The notes: generated from the letters alone by a model not told the origin. DNA of 64,000 nucleotides from Acinetobacter kookii (GCF_900096895.1 NZ_FMYO01000001.1:62001-126000), one strand, 5' to 3'; counted from the first letter of the stretch, positions 18,794-27,335 are shown. Program-made: numbers and translations.

Positions 18794-20575
18794 ATGAAAC
18801 ATATCGAGCAACTCAACAAAATCATTGAAACCAATGTTAAATTTGCGCTTTTAGATGATATACAGTGGGAAATAGGTAACTTAGAGTATAAAAATAATAT
18901 ACATGATGATTTAAAAGCAATAAAAATAATCATTCAAACCATAAGTCTAGATGCAAAGAAAAAGAGTGAACCTTATTTGGTTAAAAAACCTATAGTTAAA
19001 GATGGATCCGTAACGCACCAAAAGACAGGTGAAAATATAGATGATTATTTCAATGGAATATTTAATCTAAGTAATGAATTAATTTCTTCAATTAATTCAC
19101 CTGCATTGAGAGCTAGACTATATGACTTAAAATTTATAACAAGCAGAGAAAATAAGTATGAAAATAGTCAATTAGCATTAAAAAGTTATTCCGAAATTCC
19201 TTTGTCTATTGAAACTTGGAGAATGATTGATACTCCTATTTTCATTAGACGTGCATTAACTCTATCCACGCAAACAAAAAATCAAGATTTATTTAATTTA
19301 ATTGCCACCAATGTATATAACTTAATATTAAATACTAATGATATTGATGAATCATATACTTTACTTCAAATGGTGATGCTTTTGAATGATTTTAGTTTTT
19401 TCAAAGAACATGACTTTAATTCAATTGCAGAAAAACTGATAAAAAATACACAAGACGAAAAATTCGCTCAAGATAAATTATATATTTATGTGCACTGTTA
19501 TGAAATTTACTCCAAAATAGCAGATAAAAAAATATTAGGAATAAATATATTGTTTAATGGAATTGAAAATATTGTAGGAGAAACGACTCCAATATTCACA
19601 AATCACTCATACTTAATACGATTAAAGAAAATTCTAGAATCAAAAATACCTATAATGCAAAGAAGCAGTCTAAACTATGAAGAACTAATGAAATTATTGC
19701 AAAATAAAATTTCAATCGCTGGTAAAGATATGATTGATAAAATAAATAAAAATGAAGGAGAAAAAATAGATATTACAGATTTAGTTGATTCACATCTAAA
19801 CCTAATAAAAGACTTAGATCTAAATGAGTCTTTAAATAAATTATTCAATTTTCAAAAAAATAAAATATTTTTTAATACACTAGAAAAATTTTCTCAAAAA
19901 GACTTAAGAGAACCTTTATTATTTTCCTCTTTATTTAATAATGAAACTGCTTATTCAGCAGATGGAAGAATAATACACAACAGCCCCCCAAGACCTGAAA
20001 CTTTAGATAACGAGGACTTGATAAAAAATTATCTAACTTATAGGAATTTTTTTTGGTTTAATCAACTTTTTACTTATCATGTTTTCTCAAGCATTTTTCC
20101 TGCATTTGATTTTATAATAAATAAATTCAAAAATGAAATTAATGAAAATTTCATCTCTGATTTAATAGATAATTCAGCACTTGTACCTGAAGATCGCAAA
20201 GAGTTATTTAAATTAGGAATAGGTTATGGATTTAACTTTAAATTTTGTGAAGCAATACATATTCTTGCACCACAATTAGAAAATTTAGTTAGAGTGCAGC
20301 TTCAAACCTTAGGAGTTTCAACAATCGTATATGACAAGGAAACATCTGTTCAAAATGAAATAGGTTTAAGTTCATTAATGCAAAAGCCTGAGGTAAGCCA
20401 GTTGTTTGACGAAAATACAATATTTGAGATTAAGGCTCTTTTTACTGAAAATATTGGTTTTAATTTAAGAAACAATGTCGCACATGGCCTATTAAATGAT
20501 AATTCAATTAACCGTATTGATACTTTTTATGCATGGTTATTAGTTTTGAGAATTATTTCCCTCAATAAAATTTAA
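18794..20575 (+). CDS. Large HEPN-like (DUF4209-like) protein, probable defence cargo
   Basis: A 593-residue, very AT-rich gene. The C-terminal quarter resembles DUF4209: EAIHILAPQLENLVRVQLQ, then IFEIKALFTENIGFNLRNNV and AHGLLN. R559-N-N-V-A-H564 is an Rx4H motif, the RNase signature of HEPN domains. The rest is helical and unknown. Base use differs from the phage structural genes, a sign of transfer. Location between the immunity genes and lysis genes in the left arm is typical for superinfection-exclusion cargo. RNase activity and defence role are inferences. A ribosome site AAGGGAA precedes ATG 18794. It may share the Arc-type regulator's promoter. Confidence 0.7.
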   Translation: MKHIEQLNKIIETNVKFALLDDIQWEIGNLEYKNNIHDDLKAIKIIIQTISLDAKKKSEPYLVKKPIVKDGSVTHQKTGENIDDYFNGIFNLSNELISSINSPALRARLYDLKFITSRENKYENSQLALKSYSEIPLSIETWRMIDTPIFIRRALTLSTQTKNQDLFNLIATNVYNLILNTNDIDESYTLLQMVMLLNDFSFFKEHDFNSIAEKLIKNTQDEKFAQDKLYIYVHCYEIYSKIADKKILGINILFNGIENIVGETTPIFTNHSYLIRLKKILESKIPIMQRSSLNYEELMKLLQNKISIAGKDMIDKINKNEGEKIDITDLVDSHLNLIKDLDLNESLNKLFNFQKNKIFFNTLEKFSQKDLREPLLFSSLFNNETAYSADGRIIHNSPPRPETLDNEDLIKNYLTYRNFFWFNQLFTYHVFSSIFPAFDFIINKFKNEINENFISDLIDNSALVPEDRKELFKLGIGYGFNFKFCEAIHILAPQLENLVRVQLQTLGVSTIVYDKETSVQNEIGLSSLMQKPEVSQLFDENTIFEIKALFTENIGFNLRNNVAHGLLNDNSINRIDTFYAWLLVLRIISLNKI

Positions 20576-20602
20576 AAAAGCGCCATTAGGCGCTTTCCTT
20601 AT
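20571..20602. terminator. Bidirectional terminator
   Basis: Stem AGCGCC/GGCGCT, flanked by A run and a TTTCCTTATT tail, between the convergent HEPN-like gene and the small gene at 20602. Confidence 0.8.
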
Positions 20603-20808
20603 TACTTAGATAGAACTGCAACCGTTGTAAGCCAAGGCTTACCATCTGGACCGTCTATAGTCTCTGAGCCGATGTGCTCAATTTTATAACTGTGTTCTAT
20701 AAGATAGTGGTTCACACTACCCTCAAAATCCTGTGAACCATCAATCCATTGTTCGCACTCTTTACAACTCGTTCCAAGATTAGTGCTGATATATACAATT
20801 TCAGTCAT
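20602..20808 (-). CDS. Small zinc-finger-like phage protein
   Basis: 68 residues. C-x2-C (CKEC) at about residue 15 and an NHYLIEH histidine pair near 33-39 give a possible C2H2 zinc site. C-terminal part WLTTVAVLSK. No known family. A start with a weak ribosome site (AAGGATAAGTAAAGA) upstream. Confidence 0.55.
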   Translation of the reverse strand: MTEIVYISTNLGTSCKECEQWIDGSQDFEGSVNHYLIEHSYKIEHIGSETIDGPDGKPWLTTVAVLSK

Positions 20809-20832
20809 TCTTTACTTATCCTTTTATAAATT

Positions 20833-21069
20833 TTAAACACTAAAGATTTTGCAAAATTCTACTTGTGAAAAAAATGGATTCTCACAAAAATTCTTAGTTA
20901 GAAAGTATATCGCGAAAAGAAAAATTAAAGCAGCAATCATCAAAAATATACCTGTGTATTTCCAATTTATGACATCTTGGTTTCCACATCGACCGCAGTA
21001 GTAATAATAGCCTTTGATACGCCCACCGCATTCAGGACAATATTTATGGTTAATGAATAAGTTACTCAT
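20833..21069 (-). CDS. Zinc-ribbon protein with one membrane helix
   Basis: 78 residues: an N-terminal zinc ribbon with two CxxC-type pairs (CPECGGR and CGRCGN) and one membrane helix (IFLMIAALIFLFAIYFLT), followed by a short tail with two more cysteines. No function is known. It is likely transcribed together with the zinc-finger-like gene 25 bases downstream. Confidence 0.6.
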   Translation of the reverse strand: MSNLFINHKYCPECGGRIKGYYYYCGRCGNQDVINWKYTGIFLMIAALIFLFAIYFLTKNFCENPFFSQVEFCKIFSV

Positions 21070-21129
21070 CTACTCCCCTATAACATTCTTATTCTCAAGT
21101 TGCTGCTGAAGATAGCACATATTTTTAAA

Positions 21130-21173
21130 AATGTCTTTTTTCAAACATCAAAAGATGTTATAAAAAAGACATT
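21130..21173. promoter_or_regulatory. 44-bp nested palindrome in front of the XRE-ImmA operon
   Basis: Outer arms AATGTCTTTTTT (21130-21141) and AAAAAAGACATT (21162-21173), inner arms AACATC (21144-21149) and GATGTT (21154-21159) around AAAA. Only two base pairs in between do not match. It ends 23 bases before the ATG at 21197, so it overlaps the promoter and is a likely operator for the XRE-ImmA protein. Confidence 0.65.
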
Positions 21174-21196
21174 CGCTATTTTAGGATGTATATCTC

Positions 21197-21907
21197 ATGA
21201 ATTTAAATCTTCTCGATGAAGAATCAATGCAACCCTCTGAACCCAAGCCCTGTAATTTTTTCAAAGGTGAAGATGCAGTCAAAAAAGCTAAACAGTTAGG
21301 ATTACCTGATCTCGAGCTAGTAAGACAGGCCATCATGATTGGCGATGCTGACTTTAGGACAAATACTTACTATAACCGTGCCCGCTTTATTGCACGCTGG
21401 GGAAAAATTGGGGAGCAGCTTGCTTTACTGCTTCGACACTCTGATCCTGCTTGGGTATTTCACAATGACAGTCAGCCAAGAATTGAGAATATAGCTAAGA
21501 AAATTCAAATCATTTTTATGAGTGGCAATATTGCTTTAGGTCATGCTGACCAAATTGTTTCTGCACATTGTGAGAAAGGATTTATGACCTTAAAAAACAT
21601 TAAAGAAAATCAGTCGACTTATGATGATGAGACAAAATTGCGGACATGGATTTTGTACTTCCCTTCAGCCTCTCATCCAGCTTACAAAGGTATTGATATC
21701 CCAACAATTCCTTTTGAGTTTGCATATCCAACTAGCTTTGTACAAAACTCAAAAGCTGAAAAAATCTCCATTCTGCCAAGCAACCATACTTGCAGAATTG
21801 CATTTGAGATAGATAATACACTTCCTGTAAAAGCTGATCCTAAGCCAGTATTGGAACCATCTGATGAAATTAAACCTGATGATTTTGATATTCAGCTTGT
21901 AGTTTAA
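21197..21907 (+). CDS. Unknown protein paired with XRE-ImmA protease
   Basis: A 236-residue protein starting MNLNLLDEESMQPSEPKPCN and ending in an acidic tail (LEPSDEIKPDDFDIQLVV). The centre is helical (LRHSDPAWVFHNDSQPRIEN) followed by strands (TWILYFPSASHPAYKGID). I do not recognise a family. It is followed 12 bases later by the XRE-ImmA gene, so they are one operon and the palindrome upstream likely controls both. Possible roles: substrate of the protease, a regulator, or the toxin half of an XRE-protease antitoxin pair. No toxin motif can be seen. Confidence 0.65.
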   Translation: MNLNLLDEESMQPSEPKPCNFFKGEDAVKKAKQLGLPDLELVRQAIMIGDADFRTNTYYNRARFIARWGKIGEQLALLLRHSDPAWVFHNDSQPRIENIAKKIQIIFMSGNIALGHADQIVSAHCEKGFMTLKNIKENQSTYDDETKLRTWILYFPSASHPAYKGIDIPTIPFEFAYPTSFVQNSKAEKISILPSNHTCRIAFEIDNTLPVKADPKPVLEPSDEIKPDDFDIQLVV

Positions 21908-21919
21908 TCTGAGGTTAAT

Positions 21920-23026
21920 GTGTTTAATAAAGATCGTTTACGTATTGCTAAAGAGTTACGCGGTCTTAGCAATACCGATTTCGCAGAAAAATTAAGTTGC
22001 TCTATCTCTAAGGTAAAGCAACTTTTGGATGTGGAAAAAGAAATCAATGAAAATGATCAAGTTGAAATATGTCGTGTATTAAATTTACCTATGTCTTTCT
22101 TTATGGGGTATGAAACACAACCTCACGAAACCGACAGGATATTTTATAGATCTGTTGCCCGTATTAAGGCACAGCACAGAAAAGCTAATGAGGCATATAC
22201 ACTTTTAGCAATCAACATTAACAAATACCTGAATCAGAAAGTAAAGTTACCAACATTTCAGCGCCCAGATTTAGACATTACCGAGTTTCTTGGGGAGTCT
22301 AAATATGCTGACCATCTAGCCTCTGAACTCAGGGGGCTATGGGCTTTAGGTAACCAACCTATCAACAATATAGTTTCATTATGTGAGCTAAAAGGAATCC
22401 GTGTATTTAGGTTGCCTACAGAAATTAGAGAAATTGATGCTCTATCTTTTTTTGATGATGAAAGTGGAAGCCCTTTTATCTTTCTAAATACATTCAAGTC
22501 AGCCGAAAGAGCTCGTTTCGATTGTGCACACGAACTTGGCCATATTGTTATGCATACGCATAATGAGAAAATTCGTGTCGAAAAAGATAATCGTGTCCTA
22601 GAAACAGAAGCAGACCAGTTTTCTTCCGAATTCTTAATGCCGACCGATTCATTCTTCGCAACAGCCCCACGCTACCTTTCACTTGAGAATATGATTGAGT
22701 ATAAAAAGGTTTGGCGGACGTCCTTAAAAGCTATTAACTATAAAGCACATAAGCTTGGGTTAATTAGCGACTGGGTTAATCGAAGTAACTCGATGAAAAT
22801 TAACTCTTTGGGTTACAACATTAACGAGCCTGAAGAAACTCATCGTGATGAAAGCTTAATGCTGCCTAAAATTATCTCTGTATTAGCAGCCCAACCTTCA
22901 TTTGATAAGAATCAAATGCTTGATGAAATTGGAATTTCTGAAGAGGATTTTAATGAATTAACATTTGATGCCTTAGCTAAAATTGAATCTCCAAAGAAAA
23001 AACACAAGTTATATCTTGTCGAATAA
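21920..23026 (+). CDS. XRE regulator fused to ImmA/IrrE metallopeptidase
   Basis: A 368-residue protein. N-terminal XRE HTH (RLRIAKELRGLSNTDFAEKL, then SCSISKVKQLL), a linker, and a COG2856 metallopeptidase with H204-E-L-G-H208 (CAHELGHIVMHTH) and a later ETEADQFSSEFLMP glutamate segment. The family cleaves or controls phage repressors, or acts as an antitoxin. GTG start at 21920 follows a GAGG five bases upstream; the ATG one frame over does not fit. The C-terminal 90 residues are an additional helical region. Confidence 0.85.
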   Translation: MFNKDRLRIAKELRGLSNTDFAEKLSCSISKVKQLLDVEKEINENDQVEICRVLNLPMSFFMGYETQPHETDRIFYRSVARIKAQHRKANEAYTLLAININKYLNQKVKLPTFQRPDLDITEFLGESKYADHLASELRGLWALGNQPINNIVSLCELKGIRVFRLPTEIREIDALSFFDDESGSPFIFLNTFKSAERARFDCAHELGHIVMHTHNEKIRVEKDNRVLETEADQFSSEFLMPTDSFFATAPRYLSLENMIEYKKVWRTSLKAINYKAHKLGLISDWVNRSNSMKINSLGYNINEPEETHRDESLMLPKIISVLAAQPSFDKNQMLDEIGISEEDFNELTFDALAKIESPKKKHKLYLVE

Positions 23027-23041
23027 TCTCGGTTCTATATA

Positions 23042-23066
23042 AATAAAGCGCCTCACGGCGCTCTAT
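23042..23066. terminator. Bidirectional terminator
   Basis: Stem AGCGCC/GGCGCT with loop TCAC and AT-rich flanks, between the XRE-ImmA gene and higA. Confidence 0.75.
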
Positions 23067-23351
23067 TTATGCAAAATCCTGAACCAATTTTTTTATGACT
23101 GGTCGCTGACGCTGACTCGCAATCCATAAGTCATGCTGCATCTGCAAATTTAACCAAAACTCTGGTGAAGTTTCTAAAGCCTCGCTTAAACGAATCGCCA
23201 TATCTGCCGAAATACCGGTATGGCCATTCAAAATACGAGACAGATTTGCTCGCGTAACACCTAGAGCTTGAGCAGCCTCAGTCACAGGAGTTTCACCAAT
23301 ATACTCCCGCAGCATTTCGCCTGGATGAGGTGCATTAAACATCATATTCAT
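23067..23351 (-). CDS. higA: HigA-type antitoxin
   Basis: A 94-residue XRE-type antitoxin of the HigA family: APHPGEMLREYIGETPVTEA, ALGVTRANLSRILNGHTGIS, MAIRLSEALETSPEFWLNLQ. It neutralises the toxin encoded directly upstream (toxin first, as usual for higBA) and represses the operon. 24 bases separate the two genes. Confidence 0.9.
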   Translation of the reverse strand: MNMMFNAPHPGEMLREYIGETPVTEAAQALGVTRANLSRILNGHTGISADMAIRLSEALETSPEFWLNLQMQHDLWIASQRQRPVIKKLVQDFA

Positions 23352-23375
23352 GATTAGTACTCCTGAGCTGAAAGC

Positions 23376-23657
23376 TTAGTGATAGTCCAGATAATCGACA
23401 ACGTAGACATCACCATCTTCAAATTTAAAAATTACCCGCCAATTACCATTTACAGTTAGTGACCATTGATCCTGCAGATTCCCATTCAACTTATGCAAAC
23501 GCCAATTGGGTGGTGTTCTCAGATCATTCACTGTAGATGCAGCATGCAATGCCGCAAGTATTAAACGCAATTTGGCAGAATGGGCTGCTTGAATACCTGA
23601 TGTCGTACCAGTTTGGAAGAAAGCCTGAAGACCTTTATGTTTAAAACTCTTAATCAA
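23376..23657 (-). CDS. higB: HigB-type toxin (RelE/ParE superfamily)
   Basis: A 93-residue HigB-like mRNA-interferase toxin: MIKSFKHKGLQAFFQTGTTS, KLRLILAALHAASTVNDLRT, WSLTVNGNWRVIFKFEDGDV, YVVDYLDYH. The family cuts mRNA at the ribosome. It lies upstream of higA on the same strand. It may stabilise the prophage or act in abortive infection. Confidence 0.9.
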   Translation of the reverse strand: MIKSFKHKGLQAFFQTGTTSGIQAAHSAKLRLILAALHAASTVNDLRTPPNWRLHKLNGNLQDQWSLTVNGNWRVIFKFEDGDVYVVDYLDYH

Positions 23658-23671
23658 GCTTTAGCATCCAT

Positions 23672-23700
23672 TCGTATAGCGTATATATACAATATACACC
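23672..23700 (-). promoter_or_regulatory. Probable higBA promoter/operator
   Basis: Just upstream of higB lies an alternating GTATA/TATAC region with inverted repeats, typical of operators in toxin-antitoxin promoters. Exact -35/-10 boxes were not assigned. Confidence 0.35.
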
Positions 23701-23746
23701 ACATTGGAAAATATGTATAGAGATGAGCCTTAATCTAAAATAGAGT

Positions 23747-24334
23747 TTATTGAACTGACCACTTCTTATAAGCATTCGCCAACTTAATATCATAGCTATT
23801 CTTTGCGTATGCCTTACCGTTATATCCACGTGCAAAGGCTTTCCAGTCTTTGTTCTTCAGAGCATTAACCAGGTTATTTACCTGGATGTACCGGCACATT
23901 GCGTCAAGCTGTGAGGCCTCATCTTTGTACATTGCGTTAATGAAGGTTTGTAATGATAGATAACCTAAAGCCTGCCAGTGATAGCCCATCACCTGCCCTA
24001 ATCCCCAAGATGCAGATTCAAGGGCAGAATCCCGATGATATTGAGCAGCTGCATTTAATCGTCCATGCTGAGCAGAATACAGGCCATAAGAACCGGTAGA
24101 CTTACTACATAGATCTGGTCGTTCAGCACTGATTAGACTCAGATCGATATCACGTTTGTTTGCGATCAAACGCTGACGCATGACATGCCGTTCAAATAAA
24201 ATGACCGGCGTTCCATCTGCATTAAAGCCAGAGCCTTTACACTCAACTTCAATCACAGCCCGGAGTGCTGCAACTTCAATACCCAATACTTTGGCTTGTG
24301 TTGCAATTTGTGCTTCAGTAAGTTTCTTATTCAT
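23747..24334 (-). CDS. Phage endolysin, N-acetylmuramidase (DUF3380) family
   Basis: A 195-residue endolysin: AVIEVECKGSGFNADGTPVI with the expected catalytic glutamate, LFERHVM, and SYGLYSAQHGRLNAAAQYHR, SWGLGQVMGYHWQALGY. It hydrolyses the peptidoglycan backbone. No signal peptide, so it needs the holin encoded about 330 bases upstream on the same strand. Confidence 0.88.
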   Translation of the reverse strand: MNKKLTEAQIATQAKVLGIEVAALRAVIEVECKGSGFNADGTPVILFERHVMRQRLIANKRDIDLSLISAERPDLCSKSTGSYGLYSAQHGRLNAAAQYHRDSALESASWGLGQVMGYHWQALGYLSLQTFINAMYKDEASQLDAMCRYIQVNNLVNALKNKDWKAFARGYNGKAYAKNSYDIKLANAYKKWSVQ

Positions 24335-24357
24335 TTCACTTTCCTATAGGCGAAAAA

Positions 24358-24376
24358 AATGCGCTTTAAGGCGCAT
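24358..24376 (-). terminator. Terminator before the endolysin gene
   Basis: Stem ATGCGC/GCGCAT with loop TTTAAG; on the minus strand it is followed by a T run. It separates the 49-residue gene from the endolysin gene. Confidence 0.6.
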
Positions 24377-24386
24377 AGATAATAAA

Positions 24387-24413
24387 AAACCGACCTCATA
24401 TTGGGTCGGTTTA
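24387..24413 (-). terminator. Terminator overlapping the end of the 49-residue gene
   Basis: Stem AACCGACC/GGTCGGTT, followed on the minus strand by six T; it starts within the stop codon region. A related hairpin (AACCGACC...GGTGGGTT) lies at about 37003-37026, upstream of the tape measure gene's 3' neighbour. Confidence 0.75.
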
Positions 24414-24560
24414 GGCTTTAACTGCTGAAATAATCTCTGGTAATTTCCAAATCAAAATCGGAATGGAAAATAACACTAAGAATGCAAATATTGTTTGCCA
24501 CAATCCGTATTTTTCAATAGACACTTTTATAAGCTCCACTACTGGTTTAAAATGCTCCAT
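24411..24560 (-). CDS. 49-residue membrane protein of the lysis cassette
   Basis: From ATG 24560, stop TAA at 24413-24411. It begins MEHFKPVVELIKVSIEKYGL and has one membrane helix (IFAFLVLFSIPILIW) with a short C-terminal tail ending ISAVKA. It lies between holin and endolysin, so it may be an accessory holin or antiholin. It is too short for default gene finders. Confidence 0.65.
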   Translation of the reverse strand: MEHFKPVVELIKVSIEKYGLWQTIFAFLVLFSIPILIWKLPEIISAVKA

Positions 24561-24611
24561 ACGAAATACTTTTCCTCTTTACTTACTCTGTCTCTGTGGA
24601 TTGGAAAAACA

Positions 24612-24642
24612 AAACCCCGATGTTTCCAGCATCGGGGTTTTA
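24612..24642. terminator. Bidirectional terminator
   Basis: Perfect stem AAAACCCCGATG/CATCGGGGTTTT with a 7-base loop, after the holin gene on the minus strand. Confidence 0.85.
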
Positions 24643-24660
24643 TCTTTTGAGCATGAATAA

Positions 24661-25047
24661 CTATTTTCTTAAATCGTTTTTTGCATCTTTAAGCTCTTTG
24701 ACTACTTCAATAATCGTTTTACCTTCCTGTTTATTAATGAAGTTAAAGGTCCACCGGACAATAGCCCAGCCTGGCAATCCGCATACAAAAAAGAAACCGC
24801 CTAAAGCAATAACTCCCCATATATCCCTAACCCATTCATGCAGCCCCCATTTCACAATGATGAATGCTCCACCTGCCAGACTGGAAACAACCGTACAGAT
24901 CAAACCGACAGCCCATTCCTGTGGTGAACGTGGAAAACGCATCATAAGAACAACTGTAGCCACCATGGCTATAGCTAAAGTAGTGACAATAACCATTCCA
25001 TAGAACTTTAAAAATGTGGCTATGCCACTTGTAGAGACTGGCTCCAT
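24661..25047 (-). CDS. Phage holin-like membrane protein
   Basis: A 128-residue protein with three or four membrane segments (GMVIVTTLAIAMVATVVLMM, LICTVVSSLAGGAFIIV, IWGVIALGGFFFVCG) and a charged coiled tail (EGKTIIEVVKELKDAKNDLR). In this position, before the endolysin, it is the likely pore-forming holin. Assignment is by position and shape, not by a conserved holin motif. Confidence 0.7.
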   Translation of the reverse strand: MEPVSTSGIATFLKFYGMVIVTTLAIAMVATVVLMMRFPRSPQEWAVGLICTVVSSLAGGAFIIVKWGLHEWVRDIWGVIALGGFFFVCGLPGWAIVRWTFNFINKQEGKTIIEVVKELKDAKNDLRK

Positions 25048-25075
25048 TTACTTAATTACCCCTAATTTTTGGCAA

Positions 25076-25100
25076 TAAAAAAGCACCCGATTGGGTGCCA
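25076..25100 (-). terminator. Terminator of the tail operon
   Basis: Stem GCACCC/GGGTGC with loop GATT and six T on the minus strand, right after the 77-residue gene. Confidence 0.8.
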
Positions 25101-25115
25101 TTGGTTTGTTTTTAC

Positions 25116-25349
25116 TTAAACTTCAATTTCTGAATGTGACCCGCTGGGTGCAGGTCGCAAGATAGCTTGATTTGCAATAAACACCCGGGCACCTAAATTG
25201 TAAGTGGTGCCTGATGTGCAGAGCACTGGACCAGATCCGCCATCGACTTGCACCCGGTATTCCGGATGATTCACCGATGTAATGGTGCCACGGTATTCAG
25301 CATGGGTTGGATTAAGAAGCTTTCGTAATTCAAATAAAGGATTAGTCAC
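25116..25349 (-). CDS. Small phage protein at the end of the tail operon
   Basis: 77 residues from GTG 25349, which overlaps the stop of the preceding gene by 8 bases (translational coupling); the upstream ATG at 25379 is within that gene and less likely. Sequence: VTNPLFELRKLLNPTHAEYR, YRVQVDGGSGPVLCTSGTTY, NLGARVFIANQAIL, an all-beta pattern. Function unknown; perhaps a tail-tip or baseplate component. Confidence 0.65.
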   Translation of the reverse strand: MTNPLFELRKLLNPTHAEYRGTITSVNHPEYRVQVDGGSGPVLCTSGTTYNLGARVFIANQAILRPAPSGSHSEIEV

Positions 25350-27321
25350 GACTGATACGCTCCACTGTAATAGTTTCATTCACTTTTTCATGTGAGAAAC
25401 GACCACTCACCCCATCAATCACACCCCACCACTGGCCATTAAAAGCAATGGTTTTACCTGGTAGCATTTCGCCAATTGCTTGGCTTACCGGAAGATCTGC
25501 AAAGGTATGCAACTCCTGAATATTTGCCTTGATCAACTCTGCCTTGCCAAAGCTGGCACCGGATACCACGTTAAACAGTGGTCCTGTGACTGCTTCCAAT
25601 GGCACATCGCCTGATGTGCCACGCTGCTGTACTTTCAAGCTTTCACCGCTGCGACTATTCACTACAGTGATGGCATTGAAGTCAGCAATATATTCATCGT
25701 TCTGTTTGATGTTTTGCTGTATCACAACGCTTTCAGGCAGCAGGATATCGTAGTCAGATACGGTCAGTGAATCCCAGTAGCCTTTCTGGTACCGAGGCAA
25801 AATAGTGAGTGTATTGCCTGCTTTCTGGCTATAAATAAAGCCACCACCCGCATCAACCACCTGTTTAATTGCATCGATTGGCGCAAGTTCTGCATAGCTT
25901 AGGCTCTCAACCAGTACGATCCAGCCCAGTTCATCAATCAGTTTCCAGTCCAGAGTGGTGTTAGATTGAGCTCGATCAATTTCAGCCTGTACCAACTGCA
26001 CAGAGGTGCGTTCATTATCCTGGATAAATGAACGCGAAGGCGCATATTTATCAGAGTTTAATGCAGTAACACTTCGGCCCGGGTAAGTGTATAGCACACT
26101 GGCAAAGCGTCGAGTTTCTTCTGGGTCCTCAAGCAGAATGTGATGCTCGAATCCATTGATCATGACTTTTAAAATCACCGGCTGGCCATCCATTGGCTGA
26201 AGCTTTTCTTTTTCGGTGGGTGCCACAGTAACGGAATAGGTCCAGCACCACTGTGATCGGCTGGTACTATAGGTGCCATCAATCACTTTAATTTTTTCGC
26301 CGGTATCTAATCGCTCGGCTGTTAATACATTCACGATATACCACCAGTTCCTTTTCGGCAGAGCTGGAATACAGTCATCTGCACCAAAATTTAAAACAAC
26401 ATTATGTGAATCAACGTCATGACACAGACAAACAAAATTGAGATCTGTTGAGCCAACATATTTAGGTATTTCAGGCTTTGGCCAGGGTTGAACCGGGTGC
26501 TTGCGGTAATGAATTGCTTTGGCTTTGTCCCATGGCAAATCTGACTTGGTAATAATCTCAAGGCCTTTATCCCACTCAAATGAGAAACGTTTTTCAAAGA
26601 CATGCGCCACTTCATGTGAGTAAGCAAATGTCTTGCGCCTACGGATCATTTCTTGCCAAACAGCTTCGCGGTTATGACGTAGCTTGATTGTTTCTTGATG
26701 CGCATAGAGCTGATGAATAAAGCGCTTATCAGCTTCTTCCCAGATTACATATGCATCAGAATTTAAACCGGTCGCCTGTTCATGTAGCGATCTAATCGCT
26801 CGGGTTAATGAGCCTGCTTGCTCATGCTGAATAGTGGCCTGATTTGAAATCACCAAGCCCTGCTCATAAAAAAGAGCCTCATTCGAGACTCTTAATATTG
26901 GCTTGGCCCAAGGGATTTCTGCAGTACTCAGACATGCAATCGCTTTCTGATATCGCATGTCAAAGCCATAAGACACGCCAACCAGGTGATTGATATCGAA
27001 TACCGCCTTAATTTCAAACTGAAATCCAGTATCTAAAACTGCATCAATCGTGCACAGATTTTCACTAAATACGGCTTCAATTTCAAAACTAAAACTGGTG
27101 TCTAAGACTGTATCAATCTGCCCGGTGACATCAGTAGTTTCTTTAAAGACTGCAGCAACTTCAAAGCTGAATTCGGTATCGAGTACCGTGTCTACGATTG
27201 CGTTATCTACAGCACTTTCATCACCAAAATTTAAAACAACATTATGGGCATCTACAGTTTCAAAAGGTTTTTTAAAATCAAGGTCTATATGATGTGCATC
27301 AATCTCGTTATTAATTTCCAC
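25342..27321 (-). CDS. Phage tail-tip/baseplate protein with N-terminal repeats
   Basis: About 659 residues; the GTG at 27321 has GAGG at a 7-base distance, while GTG 27327 is only one base from it. The N-terminal part carries three near-identical repeats, DTVLDTEFSFEVAAVF, DTVLDTSFSFEIEAVF and DAVLDTGFQFEIKAVF, and the motif HNVVLNFG occurs at both 27.2 and 26.4 kb from a 25-bp exact DNA repeat. The C-terminal half looks like a tail hub (TVAPTEKEKLQPMDGQPVIL, then LGWIVLVESLSYAELAPIDA). The role as host-recognition tip is inferred. Confidence 0.7.
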   Translation of the reverse strand: MEINNEIDAHHIDLDFKKPFETVDAHNVVLNFGDESAVDNAIVDTVLDTEFSFEVAAVFKETTDVTGQIDTVLDTSFSFEIEAVFSENLCTIDAVLDTGFQFEIKAVFDINHLVGVSYGFDMRYQKAIACLSTAEIPWAKPILRVSNEALFYEQGLVISNQATIQHEQAGSLTRAIRSLHEQATGLNSDAYVIWEEADKRFIHQLYAHQETIKLRHNREAVWQEMIRRRKTFAYSHEVAHVFEKRFSFEWDKGLEIITKSDLPWDKAKAIHYRKHPVQPWPKPEIPKYVGSTDLNFVCLCHDVDSHNVVLNFGADDCIPALPKRNWWYIVNVLTAERLDTGEKIKVIDGTYSTSRSQWCWTYSVTVAPTEKEKLQPMDGQPVILKVMINGFEHHILLEDPEETRRFASVLYTYPGRSVTALNSDKYAPSRSFIQDNERTSVQLVQAEIDRAQSNTTLDWKLIDELGWIVLVESLSYAELAPIDAIKQVVDAGGGFIYSQKAGNTLTILPRYQKGYWDSLTVSDYDILLPESVVIQQNIKQNDEYIADFNAITVVNSRSGESLKVQQRGTSGDVPLEAVTGPLFNVVSGASFGKAELIKANIQELHTFADLPVSQAIGEMLPGKTIAFNGQWWGVIDGVSGRFSHEKVNETITVERISRD

Positions 27322-27335
27322 ATGCACACCTCAAT

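Noticed and set aside
23067..23657. HigBA as a novel system
   Set aside because: Gene order and motifs are those of ordinary higBA modules.
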